Source: Flammeovirgaceae bacterium
Lineage (GTDB): Bacteria; Bacteroidota; Bacteroidia; Cytophagales; Cyclobacteriaceae
NCBI GenBank assembly: GCA_016709845.1
Contig: JADJMA010000010.1
Span: forward strand, 1-64,000
Length of the DNA: 64,000 bases
Reading direction: 5' to 3'
Shown here one piece after another: positions 10,447 to 20,127 of this stretch. The position numbers and the translations under genes are program-made. The notes beneath the pieces are model-generated. The model searched no databases. It had not been told where the DNA came from and was given only the letters and a program-made list of their open reading frames with translations. Positions within the stretch are counted from its first letter, which is position 1. The number at the start of each line of letters is the position of its first letter.

Positions 10447-10920
10447 ATGAAAAAATTATTGTTAACTACATTAGCCATTGCCATGATGGCAACTTACTCA
10501 TTGGCGCAGAGCAACAAGGAAGAGGTGGATATTATCCAGGCCTCGTTAGGGATGGAAAAGAAGGCTGCTTTTGCAGAATTTATAAAATTGGAAGGTGCTC
10601 AAAGTGATGCTTTTTGGAAATTATATGATGAGTATGAAGTGAAAAGAAAGGATTTGGGTAAAAAGCGTATTGAACTATTACAAAAATACGCAGCGCAGTA
10701 CGAAACGATTAGTGATGAAGAAACTGCACAAATTTTAAAGGAAACTATCGCATTAGGTAAAAGCACGGACAACCTCGTGGCCACTTACGCCAAAAAAATG
10801 CAAAAACCGGCTGGGGTGAAGGCCGCAACCCAGTTTTTCCAGTTGGAGTCGTATATTTTGAGTGTTGTTCGAGCTAGCATTTTGGAGAGCATTCCATTTA
10901 TTGGGGAATTTGATAAATAG
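10447..10920 (+). CDS. Small secreted helical protein of unknown function
   Basis: Intact 157-residue protein. The N-terminus is a clear signal peptide (MKKLLLTTLAIAMMATYSLA, cleavage probably after ALA-type residues before QSNKEE). The mature part is highly charged and helical, with heptad-like stretches such as FWKLYDEYEVKRKDLGKKR and EETAQILKETIAL, and no catalytic motif. It resembles the many small periplasmic helical proteins of Bacteroidota, but I cannot name a family. A consensus -7 element lies upstream and a strong hairpin terminator directly downstream, so it is probably a single-gene, well-expressed unit. Confidence 0.75.
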   Translation: MKKLLLTTLAIAMMATYSLAQSNKEEVDIIQASLGMEKKAAFAEFIKLEGAQSDAFWKLYDEYEVKRKDLGKKRIELLQKYAAQYETISDEETAQILKETIALGKSTDNLVATYAKKMQKPAGVKAATQFFQLESYILSVVRASILESIPFIGEFDK

Positions 10921-10938
10921 TAATTTGTTCATTCCGTA

Positions 10939-10975
10939 AAATATCGCGGCCCTCGGGCCGCGATATTTGTTTTAT
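10939..10975 (+). terminator. Strong intrinsic terminator
   Basis: A 14-bp perfect stem (AAATATCGCGGCCC at 10939-10952 with its complement at 10955-10968) closed by a very tight loop and followed by TGTTTTA. It begins 19 bases after the stop codon of the secreted helical protein gene. Confidence 0.8.
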
Positions 10976-11028
10976 GGGTATTTGGAACGGTACCATAAAG
11001 GCTATGGAATACCTTTGTTTAGAACTAC

Positions 11029-11036
11029 TATATTTG
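11029..11036 (+). promoter_or_regulatory. Candidate Bacteroidota -7 promoter element
   Basis: TATATTTG matches TAnnTTTG and lies 26 bases before the ATG at 11063. A TTTG occurs at 11014-11017, which is closer than the usual -33 spacing, so the upstream element is doubtful. Confidence 0.45.
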
Positions 11037-11062
11037 TAAGAAAATAAGTTAAATCTGACTTT

Positions 11063-11674
11063 ATGAAAAAAGAATACATTGTTACGGGACTAATGATCCT
11101 TATAGCCTTAGGTGCGTGGGCGCAACCTACCATTACCCTCATGACTTTTGAGAGTTATACATTCGCGGATAAGTTTGACACAGAATACGGTACAGGAAAA
11201 ATCGAGGATGGCTTCCAATGGGGTGGTGGTTTGGAATTTGGCTTCTCGGAAAATGCGGCTATGGAATTAATCTATCAAAATCTTAAGACCCAGGTTACCT
11301 ATCAGGGTTTTGATAAAAAGTATAGTGGCAATGTTGGGGTCAATTATATGATGTTGGGAGGCACTCGCTATGCGCCCTTGAATGATAGGATAGCTGGTTT
11401 TGGTACATTCGATTTAGGAGCAGCATGGTCTAATCCAGACACTTCGCTTGATTCGGAAAGTGTAACCAAGTTTGCTATTGGGGGCCGTTTAGGACTCCGT
11501 ATTACTGCATCCGATAAGGTTAGCTTACGATTACATACCCAATTACTTTCACCCGTTCAGTGGGCAGGCGGTGGATTCTATTTCGGGACCGGTGGTGGAG
11601 GTGCAGGCGTTTCTACTGGTTCTACCATCTATCAGTTTAACCTGGGCGGTAGTGTAAACATTCGATTGAAATAA
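11063..11674 (+). CDS. Outer membrane beta-barrel protein
   Basis: Intact, 203 residues. A signal peptide (MILIALGAWAQ) precedes a Gly-rich barrel with strands such as WGGGLEFGFSENAAMELIYQ, NVGVNYMMLGGTRYA and FAIGGRLGLRI. There is an unusual Gly-rich stretch near residues 170-180 (GGGFYFGTGGGGAGVSTG), probably a long surface loop. The final strand (YQFNLGGSVNIRLK) fits the barrel model although it lacks a terminal aromatic residue. The family resembles OmpW/porin-like barrels of Bacteroidota, function unknown. It heads a run of plus-strand genes (DUF4136 lipoprotein after 26 bases, another barrel after that) with a promoter-like motif in front. Confidence 0.75.
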   Translation: MKKEYIVTGLMILIALGAWAQPTITLMTFESYTFADKFDTEYGTGKIEDGFQWGGGLEFGFSENAAMELIYQNLKTQVTYQGFDKKYSGNVGVNYMMLGGTRYAPLNDRIAGFGTFDLGAAWSNPDTSLDSESVTKFAIGGRLGLRITASDKVSLRLHTQLLSPVQWAGGGFYFGTGGGGAGVSTGSTIYQFNLGGSVNIRLK

Positions 11675-11700
11675 AAAGTTAAAATCAAAATATAATAACT

Positions 11701-12246
11701 ATGAAAAATCTATTAATTCTATTTGTACTTCTCAGCATGGCTGCCTGCAGTTCAATTCAGGTTAGTTACGACTATGATAAGAGTGCGGACTTTACAAAAT
11801 ATAAAACCTACGACTACACCGAAGAGACTAAATCATTAGGGGGGAGTAGTGGGCAATTAATCAAACAAAGACTTTTGTCTTCGGTAGATCAGGGAAATGA
11901 CCTCCAGAGGGTATACAAAATCGGAAGGAGATGCCGATCTGCTCGTTGAACTTCATATTAAGACAGAGCAAAAACAAACTGCCACCGCCTATAATACAGG
12001 GGTGGTTATGGTTATTATCGCTATGGCGGAATGGGCATGGGCACTACCACCATCAATTATGACGACTACACAGACGGAACGTTATTTATTAACGTAGTAG
12101 ATAAATCAACTGACAAATTAATCTGGCAGGGTAGAGGCACTAAAACGCTGGAGGAAAACGCATCGCCACAAAAGACGGATAGCAATATCGCCTATGCGGT
12201 AAAAACGATTTTCACTAACTATCCGGTTAAACCCACAGCTAAATAA
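11701..12246 (+). CDS. DUF4136-family lipoprotein, frameshifted
   Basis: Small outer-membrane or periplasmic lipoprotein. The signal ends in MAACSS (lipobox), followed directly by the family-typical SYDYDKSADFTKYKTYDY. The reading frame shifts near 11900 (then TKSEGDADLLVELHIKTEQK) and again near 12010-12030 (then INYDDYTDGTLFINVVD, KLIWQGRGTKTL). The final stop is at 12246, for about 180 residues. The start-domain-end order matches DUF4136, and the segment LxVDKxxxKLIWQG is its usual signature. Function is unknown. A second copy of this family lies at 15180-15715. Confidence 0.8.
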
Positions 12247-12269
12247 TTTTAGAATCTTATTTAAGTTTT

Positions 12270-12937
12270 ATGAAAATGAGAATTCTTTTTATTCCAGCAT
12301 TACTATTAGCCAGTGTAGCGGGCTATGCACAAAAGCCCTACACGACTTCCAGTGGCGAATTAATTTTTAGTTATGCTAACATAACGTATAAAGGAAATGA
12401 AACGAGTAGTAAATTGCGATTTTCCCCTGTCTTCAATATTCAAACCTTGTTAATTTTGACCGGTCTGATAAGTTTGGAATAATTACTGGCTTGGCCGTTC
12501 GCAACGTAGGGTTTATTTACGATGTACCTGATCAGCCAGGTGTGCGTATGAAACACAGGACTTATAATCTGGGTATACCTATTGGGGTTAAAATAGGTAA
12601 TCTCGATAAGGTCTTTATTTTTGGTGGATATGAATTGGAAATTCCATTCGTGTATAAGGAGAAGACTTTTGTTAATGAGGATAAGGAAGATAAATCAACT
12701 ATTTGGTTTAGCAATCGTGTAAACACCTTCAACAATACTGTTTTTTTAGGTGTACAATTACCCAAAGGATTGTCGGTGAAATTCAAATATTACCTGACAA
12801 ACTTCTTTAATAAGGATTTTGAAAGCACAACAAATGGAGTCACTTCTAAGCCTTATGCAGATTCAAATTATAATATATTCTATTTCTCATTGACCACTAA
12901 CCTTTTCAGAGGAACTGATTTTGAATATAGTAAGTAG
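12270..12937 (+). CDS. Predicted outer membrane beta-barrel protein, one frameshift
   Basis: Signal peptide (ILFIPALLLASVAGYAQ) followed by alternating strands: GELIFSYANITYKG, GLAVRNVGFIYDVP, YNLGIPIGVKIG, VFIFGGYELEIP, TVFLGVQLPKGLSVKFKYYL. A shift near 12450 joins the first frame (up to FNIQT) to the second, with DRSDKFGIITGL across the junction. The corrected length is about 222 residues. No family name can be given. It is the last gene of the plus-strand run that starts at 11063 and is followed by a strong bidirectional terminator. Confidence 0.65.
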
Positions 12938-12953
12938 ATTTTGAGGTTACTAA

Positions 12954-12987
12954 AAAAGGGTTCTCTGTTATAACAGAGAACCCTTTT
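12954..12987. terminator. Bidirectional intrinsic terminator
   Basis: A perfect 17-bp palindrome (arms AAAAGGGTTCTCTGTTA and its complement) with A-run and T-run flanks. It lies between two converging genes (stops at 12937 and 13028) and probably serves both. Confidence 0.85.
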
Positions 12988-13027
12988 AATAGATAGTCAA
13001 TTACTTACTTACAAATTTCTGATTTGC

Positions 13028-13895
13028 CTACAAGTAACGCTCTCCATTACTGGTAACTTTTTCGTCTTTAATGGTAAGTGGAACTTCCACCGGAGCCAAG
13101 CCTTTGTCGTTGAAGATAAACTGTACGATAGCGTTTTCTCCATCACCCTTTGCCGTCCATTGTCCGGACATGGAACCTTTGTAAGCTGGGTTTTGCTCTT
13201 TAAAAAATCCTTTCTTCTTTATCGTTGCGGTAAAACTACCGTCCTGGCACAAGTTAATTCGGGTCTCCTTTGAGCCCCCCTGAATGGACGCGTAAGTCGC
13301 AAGCATTTTGTTTGAAAGAAATTCCTGCCAATCAAAATCTGCGTAGATACTCACGTTTGAAGGTGGTTCAAAGTGGCTACCCTTCATGAATTCCGTTACG
13401 GTATTTTTAACCGATTCATAGAATTGAATGGGAGCAATCATTAAAGTAGTTATGCAAGGGCCGCTGGGGCTGCACTTGGCAACAACAAACCCCTTGTTTC
13501 CCTTATTAATAGATTCGCCAACAGCGGTAATTTCTGATAGTAATAGCCGTCTGTAAGCGTAGGCTTAATGGCCTTAATCCGGATGGTCTCACTCAGGTCA
13601 ACCCCGCATCCAATCCTTTTGCATAGTAGTAAGATCGCCATGCTCGCGACCAAAAACATAAATCTCTCCATAGGTGGCTGTAGTGGTTGTGAGCAGGAAC
13701 ACTTCGGTTTCACGCGGCAATATTCCTTCCCATCCTTCGGGCACCGTACTGATAAATCCAAAACGAGGAGCAAAGAGTGTTTCTCCTGGTTTGTACATCC
13801 GTCCGGGTTGCAACCGGCTTTTCTTTTTTTGAGCCGTAGCGGGTAAGACTAAAACCAAGGAACAGAAGGCAACAAACAATTTTTAAAATTTTCAT
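13028..13895 (-). CDS. Secreted protein of unknown function, several frameshifts
   Basis: Family not recognised. The ATG at 13895 gives MKILKIVCCLLFL and, after a shift, a signal ending in LPATAQKKKS. Three further pieces in different frames line up: RMYKPGETLFAPRFGFIS with VPEGWEGILPRE and YGEIYVFGRE (to about 13600), SETIRIKAIKPTLTDGYYY (to about 13450), and a C-terminal piece with FYESVKNTVTEFMKGSHFEP, GSFTATIKKKGFF and GQWTAKGDGENAIVQF. At least three shifts are required; corrected length is about 285 residues. The pattern suggests a periplasmic protein with a lipid- or metabolite-binding-like C-terminal sandwich, but no function can be assigned. Confidence 0.55.
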
Positions 13896-14167
13896 TCTTA
13901 CGTGTAGATTAGTTGTATCGAATAAGAGTGAGCTCATGAACAAAGATTAGTATTTTTTAATCAGACTTTACATGAATCCACTAACAAATTTACTATTCAA
14001 TCAGGTATTTCAGTAAATTTCACTTCACTAAGCTACCAAATTGTTTCTAAGAAAGTTTGCTACAAAGTAATTACTATGGGCCTATCATCGAAATGGCAAA
14101 TTCATACTGATAAAAAAGGAGTTAATCGGTTACGACCAACTCCTCATTTGAATTATACAACGTGTAG

Positions 14168-14761
14168 TTATTGCCCGAATGAAAATCCTACGTTTAATGA
14201 TAAGTAAGACTGTGCTTTCTTTAACTCGGTGCCTGCCTGAAAGCCGTAATTATAGTTTAGACTAACATGTGCACTGGTAGACGGACTGCCCGTATTAATC
14301 AAAAATCCAATCGCAGGTTTTAGAGCGAAATTCCAGGCTTCTTCCTCGATGGTGTATAAGTTCATATCGGTATTTCTTAATGTGTAAATAGTACCAACAC
14401 CTAACCCAACAAATGGATTGATTTGTTCGCCTGGCTTAAGAAAGTAACTTCCATTTATATACATAGGAAAGTGATTGCTGTATCGCCATTGTTTGCCGGA
14501 TAGAGCGGCATTGTTCGTAGTGTAGGTATCATAAGCCTTTTCTTCATAGAATACATTCAAGCCTAAGGTAAGACCTACTCCAATATTGGGTTGAACCATT
14601 TTTTGAAAATCGAGAACCACACCACGGAAACTCGCCTGACTAATAAATTCATTTAAATCGCCTGTCGAAAATCCCATCGAATAAGCTACCGTTGTTAAAC
14701 TTTGTGCATAGCCAGCACCTGTAATACAAAGGACGCAGGCTAGTGATAATATTTTTTTCAT
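14168..14761 (-). CDS. Outer membrane beta-barrel protein
   Basis: Intact, 197 residues. Signal peptide (SLACVLCITGAGYAQ), then strands separated by short turns: LTTVAYSMGFSTGDL, IGVGLTLGLNVFYE, MYINGSYFLKPGEQINPFVG, LGVGTIYTLR, FALKPAIGFLINTG, AHVSLNYNYGFQAG, YLSLNVGFSFGQ. The conserved order and the Gly-flanked strands fit an OprF/OmpA-barrel-like eight-stranded fold without a peptidoglycan-binding domain. A 38-codon membrane-segment ORF lies 12 bases upstream on the same strand and could be co-transcribed. Confidence 0.75.
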   Translation of the reverse strand: MKKILSLACVLCITGAGYAQSLTTVAYSMGFSTGDLNEFISQASFRGVVLDFQKMVQPNIGVGLTLGLNVFYEEKAYDTYTTNNAALSGKQWRYSNHFPMYINGSYFLKPGEQINPFVGLGVGTIYTLRNTDMNLYTIEEEAWNFALKPAIGFLINTGSPSTSAHVSLNYNYGFQAGTELKKAQSYLSLNVGFSFGQ

Positions 14762-14773
14762 TAGGAAGATGAA

Positions 14774-14890
14774 TTAATAAGTTTTCAAATGAGGTGATTG
14801 TGCAAATGCCAAATGAAGACTATATCCATAGAGTACTACGCCTAGGGAAATAGCGAGTAGCACTTCACTAACGTACGGTTTCATAGTCAT
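14774..14890 (-). CDS. Possible 38-residue membrane or secreted peptide
   Basis: Small ORF too short for routine calling. ATG at 14890 (or ATG at 14884) leads to MKPYVSEVLLAISLG, then a hydrophobic stretch (VVLYGYSLHLAFA) and a short polar tail ending at TAA 14774-14776. It could be one transmembrane helix or a signal sequence. Support comes from position: a consensus -7 element lies just upstream and the barrel gene starts 12 bases downstream on the same strand. It could equally be a leader peptide or chance. Confidence 0.35.
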   Translation of the reverse strand: MTMKPYVSEVLLAISLGVVLYGYSLHLAFAQSPHLKTY

Positions 14891-14908
14891 TTAAAAATTT
14901 AAACTGTG

Positions 14909-14916
14909 CAAAGATA
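14909..14916 (-). promoter_or_regulatory. Candidate Bacteroidota -7 promoter element
   Basis: On the minus strand the sequence is TATCTTTG, a match to TAnnTTTG, 18 bases upstream of the small ORF start at 14890. It would drive the small ORF and the barrel gene 14168-14761. No clear -33 TTTG is seen. Confidence 0.45.
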
Positions 14917-15179
14917 CAAATTTCACATAGAATCTAAGGGTTACGGTAGTAGTGACGAAGAAATTTTTTATAGTAGCTAATAATTACCTCAAAATTATTA
15001 TTCGTAATACGGTTATTTTTTTGGAATTATTCACAATATTAGATTTTATAAGCAGATCGAGTTCTTAACCCAAGGGTGGCTGGGAGAAGGCAAGATACAT
15101 TCGAATTGCTAAAAGAATACGAGGCTCTATTTGATTATAACATAAGACTTGATAATTTTAAATATTAACCCTCTTACCT

Positions 15180-15715
15180 ATGAGAAAAATTCTTATCACC
15201 TTGATTTCAGTTGTAGTTGTTGGTTGCAGTAGTGTTAAAATTACGGGTTTGAGTAAAAGCAACGATTTTAATATCGCTAACTACAAGTCTTTTACCTTCC
15301 TTAAGGCAGATGCCGGAGGAGATGCCTTGGAAAATCAGAAAGGCAACATGGAATTAATAAAAATGCTATCGAAAATGAATTGAAGCAGCACGGGGTAAGC
15401 AGAACGGAGGCCAATGGTGACTTGATTGTAAACATTGGCGTTATTGTCTCAAAAGAAATTCAAACGAGAACCACAGATATTACCAATGCGGCCGATCGCC
15501 AGGTTACTTACATGGGCCAACGTAGCTATGAATGGAAGGCAGGAGAGGTAGAAGTAGGAACGTACAGACAAGGTTCTGTTATTATTCACCTGATCGATAG
15601 GGCTTCTAATAATTTGGTGTGGCAAGGAGCAGCAGAAAGTGTATTGCCGAATAAGCAAAAGAACATCCCCAAGTTAATTGATCAAACGATAAAAGAACTT
15701 TTTAAAGATATTTAA
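15180..15715 (+). CDS. DUF4136-family lipoprotein (second copy), one frameshift
   Basis: Lipoprotein signal with lipobox VVVGCSS, followed by KITGLSKSNDFNIANYKSFTF. A shift near 15362 (AAAAAT run) joins the first frame to the rest: NAIENELKQHGVSRTEANGD, LIVNIGVIVSKEIQTRT, then GSVIIHLIDRASNNLVWQG near residue 145. The last segment is the DUF4136 signature. Total about 178 residues, similar to the copy at 11701-12246, but clearly diverged. Function unknown; the family is widespread in Bacteroidota envelopes. Confidence 0.8.
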
Positions 15716-15728
15716 TTGCTTAGGAAAT

Positions 15729-16745
15729 TTATCTCACATAGATTCCAAAGCCAGCGGAAAGTGAATTATACTTGGCGAGTGTATAATCACCATGAAGGGT
15801 AAATACAGCAAACTTAAGTCGCAGTCCACCTGTAATTCTTGGTCCTGAGGTAGAGAAATCAAGATTGACCGGATCAGGTGGCATCAACAGTGCCATCATC
15901 ATCCAGATCATAGGTTCCTTTCATATCAAGGCTTGACTTGGAAAAATTATAACCCACCGCGCCATAGAGTGTTAATACTGAAATCTTTTTTGAGATGAGT
16001 GCCTGAACATTGGTTGAATTAAATTCAATTACCGCCTTTTGATTTGCTCCCGCAGTGGCATCTATTCCAACTTCAGCCTTCATATTGGTATAGCCGATAA
16101 AGGCTGAAAGATCAAAAGGTAAAGTTTTGATGCCGGGAATATATTGTTTGATATCGTGCATAACACCAAAACCTAACAAACTAAATTTTGACTGATCAAA
16201 TTCCAGCGTAGGTGAGAATCTTACTTTTAAATCAAAGCCTTTGGGTAAACCAATGCCTAAATGATACATGGGCACGGGCAAGGCATTAGCCAGTTTAATG
16301 GTGCTTTCTAAATCCAATCCGGGTGGGCCCTCAACAGGGTTTCCGCTGTCTGTAATTTCATACATAGGTGTTTTATCGGGTCCGAAGATGGTAGGTACAT
16401 TTCCCGAACCTGTTGGGCTTACCGATTGACCATCGTATGAAACTAATTTAATTTCCTGCAGAACATTGTTATCAACCTTGTAAAATTGATCGGCATCGGG
16501 TACGTAGATCAAACTCGTTGTTATGGTAAAGTCTACTCCAAATGGTTTATGGGTCTTGGCCGAATTATACCACCCTTGATTTAACCCCGAACCTAAACTT
16601 TTCATAACGGGGGCCACATATCCTTCCAATAAATAATTGGCATCTGCTAAACTTCCCTTCAGCAAATCCTCGAAATCTTGTGCCTGCACATTTGATGTGA
16701 ACGTTGCACAACCAAGGAAAAAAGAATCACCCGTAGTTTCTTCAT
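15729..16745 (-). CDS. Predicted outer-membrane protein, DUF6588-like, two frameshifts
   Basis: The start at 16745 gives MKKLRVILF and, after a one-base shift in a T-run, a signal ending TSNVQAQ. The mature protein begins DFEDLLKGSLADANYLLEGY and contains PVMKSLGSGLNQGWYNSAK, PVPMYHLGIGLPKGFDLKVR and LPFDLSAFIGYTNMKAE, which I associate with the DUF6588 group of Bacteroidota. A second shift near 15885 gives the barrel end (DFSTSGPRITGGLRLKFAVF) and stop at 15729. Corrected length is about 338 residues. The DLDDDGT stretch looks like a calcium-binding-type loop but is isolated. The family name is from memory, so moderately sure. Confidence 0.6.
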
Positions 16746-16862
16746 GAATTATTATTTAGGTAAAGGATAGCTCTATATGCTTTCTTAAAAGCATAGATAA
16801 CCCTATTTCCTAAAAATAAATCAAAAAATTGAATTATGGGCTATTAATTTATCGATGCGATT

Positions 16863-17603
16863 TTAATTATGATTTCGAATATCAACTTTTCCGATTACGA
16901 TTCCTTTATTGATGATGGATGTTCCATCCACGTAAATAACCGGTTCGCCTATAGCGTTTATGCGAACCTCTTCTTTGGAATTCACCGATAACCTTCCCTC
17001 CCCGTAAAGAGTGGTTGATATAGTTATTCCCTCAAACCTTCGGCTATCAATCTTATTCTCACCATACAAGCGGTACCGTTGATGATCCGCCTTTCCGATA
17101 ATTTTTATTTTATTTTCTCCATAAGCCACCGCCTTGAATTTTTCTGTGTTTACAGATTCCAAGGTAATTTCAGCTTCTCCGTAGGCTTTAAGTTTAAATT
17201 TTTCATTGGCGAGCTTTCCACGACAGGTTACTTCCTGCTCGCCTCGAACCTGTAATGATTTTAGCTGCGTATAGGTAACGTAGGCTGTCACTTCAGCATT
17301 TCGATATACGCTTACTTTAGATTCATATTCATTGTGGTTTATCCGCTCGTGTTTTTCTGTAATTCGCGCATCGTCTAAATAAAGGTGTAATTCATTTCCC
17401 TTAACCTCTATGTTGATTTTATCGGAGCTAATGTTCGCATAAACCATTCGAATAGATTCGGTATCACCCTGTGTGAGTATGAGGTTTATTTTTGGGGAAA
17501 CTATGATTTTATCAAACGAAGAAAGCTTCTTTTCAAATTCTTGTGCAGAGGCTGTAATTCCAATAAGCAGAGCCAAGAACGTAATAGGGGCTAAATTTTT
17601 CAT
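16863..17603 (-). CDS. Head GIN domain-containing secreted protein (DUF2807-like)
   Basis: Intact, 246 residues from ATG at 17603 (MKNLAPITFLALLIGITASA, signal peptide). The frame is open further upstream, but that stretch has no signal character. The mature part is a parallel beta-helix-like repeat: FDKIIVSPKINLILTQG, IEVKGNELHLYLDD, LKSLQVRGEQEV, FKLKAYGEAEITLES, FKAVAYGENKIKIIG, ISTTLYGEGRLSV. This matches the putative auto-transporter adhesin, head GIN family, thought to be cell-surface or periplasmic with unknown role. It lies about 70 bases downstream of the four-permease array on the same strand. Confidence 0.8.
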   Translation of the reverse strand: MKNLAPITFLALLIGITASAQEFEKKLSSFDKIIVSPKINLILTQGDTESIRMVYANISSDKINIEVKGNELHLYLDDARITEKHERINHNEYESKVSVYRNAEVTAYVTYTQLKSLQVRGEQEVTCRGKLANEKFKLKAYGEAEITLESVNTEKFKAVAYGENKIKIIGKADHQRYRLYGENKIDSRRFEGITISTTLYGEGRLSVNSKEEVRINAIGEPVIYVDGTSIINKGIVIGKVDIRNHN

Positions 17604-17673
17604 ATTATTTGGTTTTATAGGATTATGACAATGCAAAGTCCCTATACCCCTAACTTCCAGGAATATCTTTTGT

Positions 17674-20060
17674 TCATTCACTACGCAGGCTGTCTACCGG
17701 ATTGCTAAAAGCTGCCTTAAGTGCCTGAAAACTGATTGTGAAAAGGGCAATAGTAAATGATGCAATACCCGCTACCAGAAAGATACCTGCACTTATTTTG
17801 ATGCTGTATTGAAAATCACTCAACCATTTGTCCATCATATAATAGGCAAGGCCACTGGCCAAAATAAATGATACCAGAATCAACTGGATAAATTCGTATG
17901 ACAATTCATACAGAATGGTGCCGTTGCTGGCTCCTAATACCTTGCGGATTCCTATTTCTTTCTTTCGCTGCTCGGCCGTAAATGATGATAGGGCGAATAA
18001 TCCCAGCCCGGCAATTAACATAGCAAGAATGGTGAAGTGTGTAAACATAGAACTAAAGGCTTGCTCGTTGCGATATAAGTTCGCGAACTGTTCATTCAGA
18101 AAATCATATTCAAACGTGGCCCCCGGATTTATTTTCTTCCAGGCTTCCTCAATGCCAGATAAGGTTGAAGGAAGATTTTCAGTACTTATTTTTATTGACA
18201 TAGCCTGGTTATCGGCATTGTAAAGCATAAACAAGGGCTCGAGTTTATGGCGAATGGTTGCGAAATGAAAATCTTTAACAACCCCAACCACAGTATAATC
18301 GGTTAAGTCAGTCGGATTGGGCCCACTCTGCAAACTGATTTTTCTACCGATCGCATCATTCCATTTAAGCAAACGTATCATTTCTTCATTGATGATCATG
18401 CTGAGTGAATCTTTGAATTCTAAAGAAAAATTTCTTCCCGCCTTTAATTTCATTTCCATGGTTGGGATAAAGGCTTCATCTACAGCCATGATGCTGGTTA
18501 TAATATTGGTTTCATTGCTTACTCCTTCCGGATAAATTTGTGTTCGACCTAATTGCTGACCTATCCGTACCGTGGAAGTGCCAACACCCCGAACATTCGG
18601 ATTGCGTAGCAGTTCGTTTTTTAGAGAAGAAGAACGTGTAACAGTTTGTCCATTTTGTTGAATGGTGATAATTTGATCGCGGTTATAACCCATATCCGCT
18701 GAGTAAATGAATTTCATTTGCTGATAGACAATGCCCGTGCCCACCATTAGAGCAATGGAAATTGTAAACTGTAAAACAACCAGCGCTTTACGCAATTTTA
18801 CGCCACTGTCGGAATTCTTAAACGCACCTTTTAAAACAACAATAGGCTTAAAGGAGGAGAGCACAAAGGCCGGATAGATACCTGCCAAAATACCAACGCT
18901 AAAGACAAGAACCGCCATCCAAATAAGATTTTGTAAGATAGAAGCATGTTGAAATTGGCAAACCGATAATAGGTACTGTTTAGTATTGGTAGCAAGACGT
19001 AAACAATACCAAAGGCAATAGCAACCGAAATGAATGTGATCAGGATCGATTCAACAAGATGCTGAAAGACCAATTGATGTTTAACAGCACCAATTACTTT
19101 GCGCATACCCACTTCTTTAGCGCGCCCTGTGGATTTGGCCGTCACTAAATTCATAAAGTTTACGGCAGCCAAAAGCAGAATTAGAATCGCTATCGTGGAG
19201 AGCACATAAATATTTAAGATATCGGATTTGTTAGCATTACGTTCAAACAAAATATCTTTCGAGTACAGATGAACATCTTTTAAGGGTTGAACAATTGGAA
19301 TGAAAAACTCAACCGCTTTATTTTTAGTGCTGATAGCTTGTAGCTTGGGATTGAGATCATCAGGGTTAACCTCGCGATCGAGCAGAAGGTAGGTAAACAT
19401 ATTTATTCCTTGCCACGACTCTAAGAACTGGCGATAATTGTCTTCGCCTTGTGCAGGTGTCATGGATCGCAACATATCGAATTGAATATGTGAATTGGAA
19501 GGCAAATCGGCTGCCACAGCGGTCACATTTAAATCAGTATTCTGGTTGAGTTTTATTGTTTTACCAATAGGATTCTCCGTGCCAAAGATGCGCGTTGCTA
19601 AACTTTGCGTAATCACAACTGAGTTGGGCTCATCAAGCATTCCCTCTTTTAATCCGGCTACAATTGGAAAATCGAAAATCTCAAACAACGAGGACTCTGA
19701 CCGATAATAAGCATCACATTTTAAAGTTTTGTCCTCATACGCAATATCCTGGCGACTGCCTCCGGAAAGACGAACGCTTTTTAAAACCTCCGGCAATTCT
19801 GCAGCCGCGGCTCCGCCTAACGCAGGGGGTGTAACCCCAACCACTTTACTACTAACTCCTTCACCTTTGTCAATCGTTAACAACCGGCCGATATGGCTGA
19901 AATTGTGATGCATAGTATCGTACGAATAGTCCTCCTGAATGAAGAGAAAAATTACCATGCTTGTTGATAGACCTAAAGCAAGGCCAATGATCTTTATACC
20001 CGAATATCCTTTCTGCTTGAACAGATTTCTAAAGCCGATTACAAAGAAGCTTTTAAGCAT
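17674..20060 (-). CDS. MacB/FtsX-like ABC transporter permease 1, one frameshift
   Basis: Permease of a MacB-type (SalY-like) ABC transporter, about 795 residues. Order: N-terminal helix (MLKSFFVIGFRNLFKQKGYS, IIGLALGLSTSMVIF), MacB periplasmic domain (to about residue 280), FtsX-type membrane core (AAVNFMNLVTAKSTGRAKEV), second periplasmic domain, second membrane core (FALSSFTAEQRKKEIGIRKV) and the conserved tail NPVDSLRSE. A shift near 18912 splits it; the joined segment reads KILFG-MAVLVFSVGILAGIYP. No ATPase gene is near, so the nucleotide-binding partner must be encoded elsewhere. The substrate is unknown. Three similar genes follow directly upstream. Confidence 0.85.
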
Positions 20061-20127
20061 GATTTGAATATTTTAGTTCTATTACAGATGGATGAGGGGA
20101 TTAATTAGTTTGAATCTTTTTAAATAA

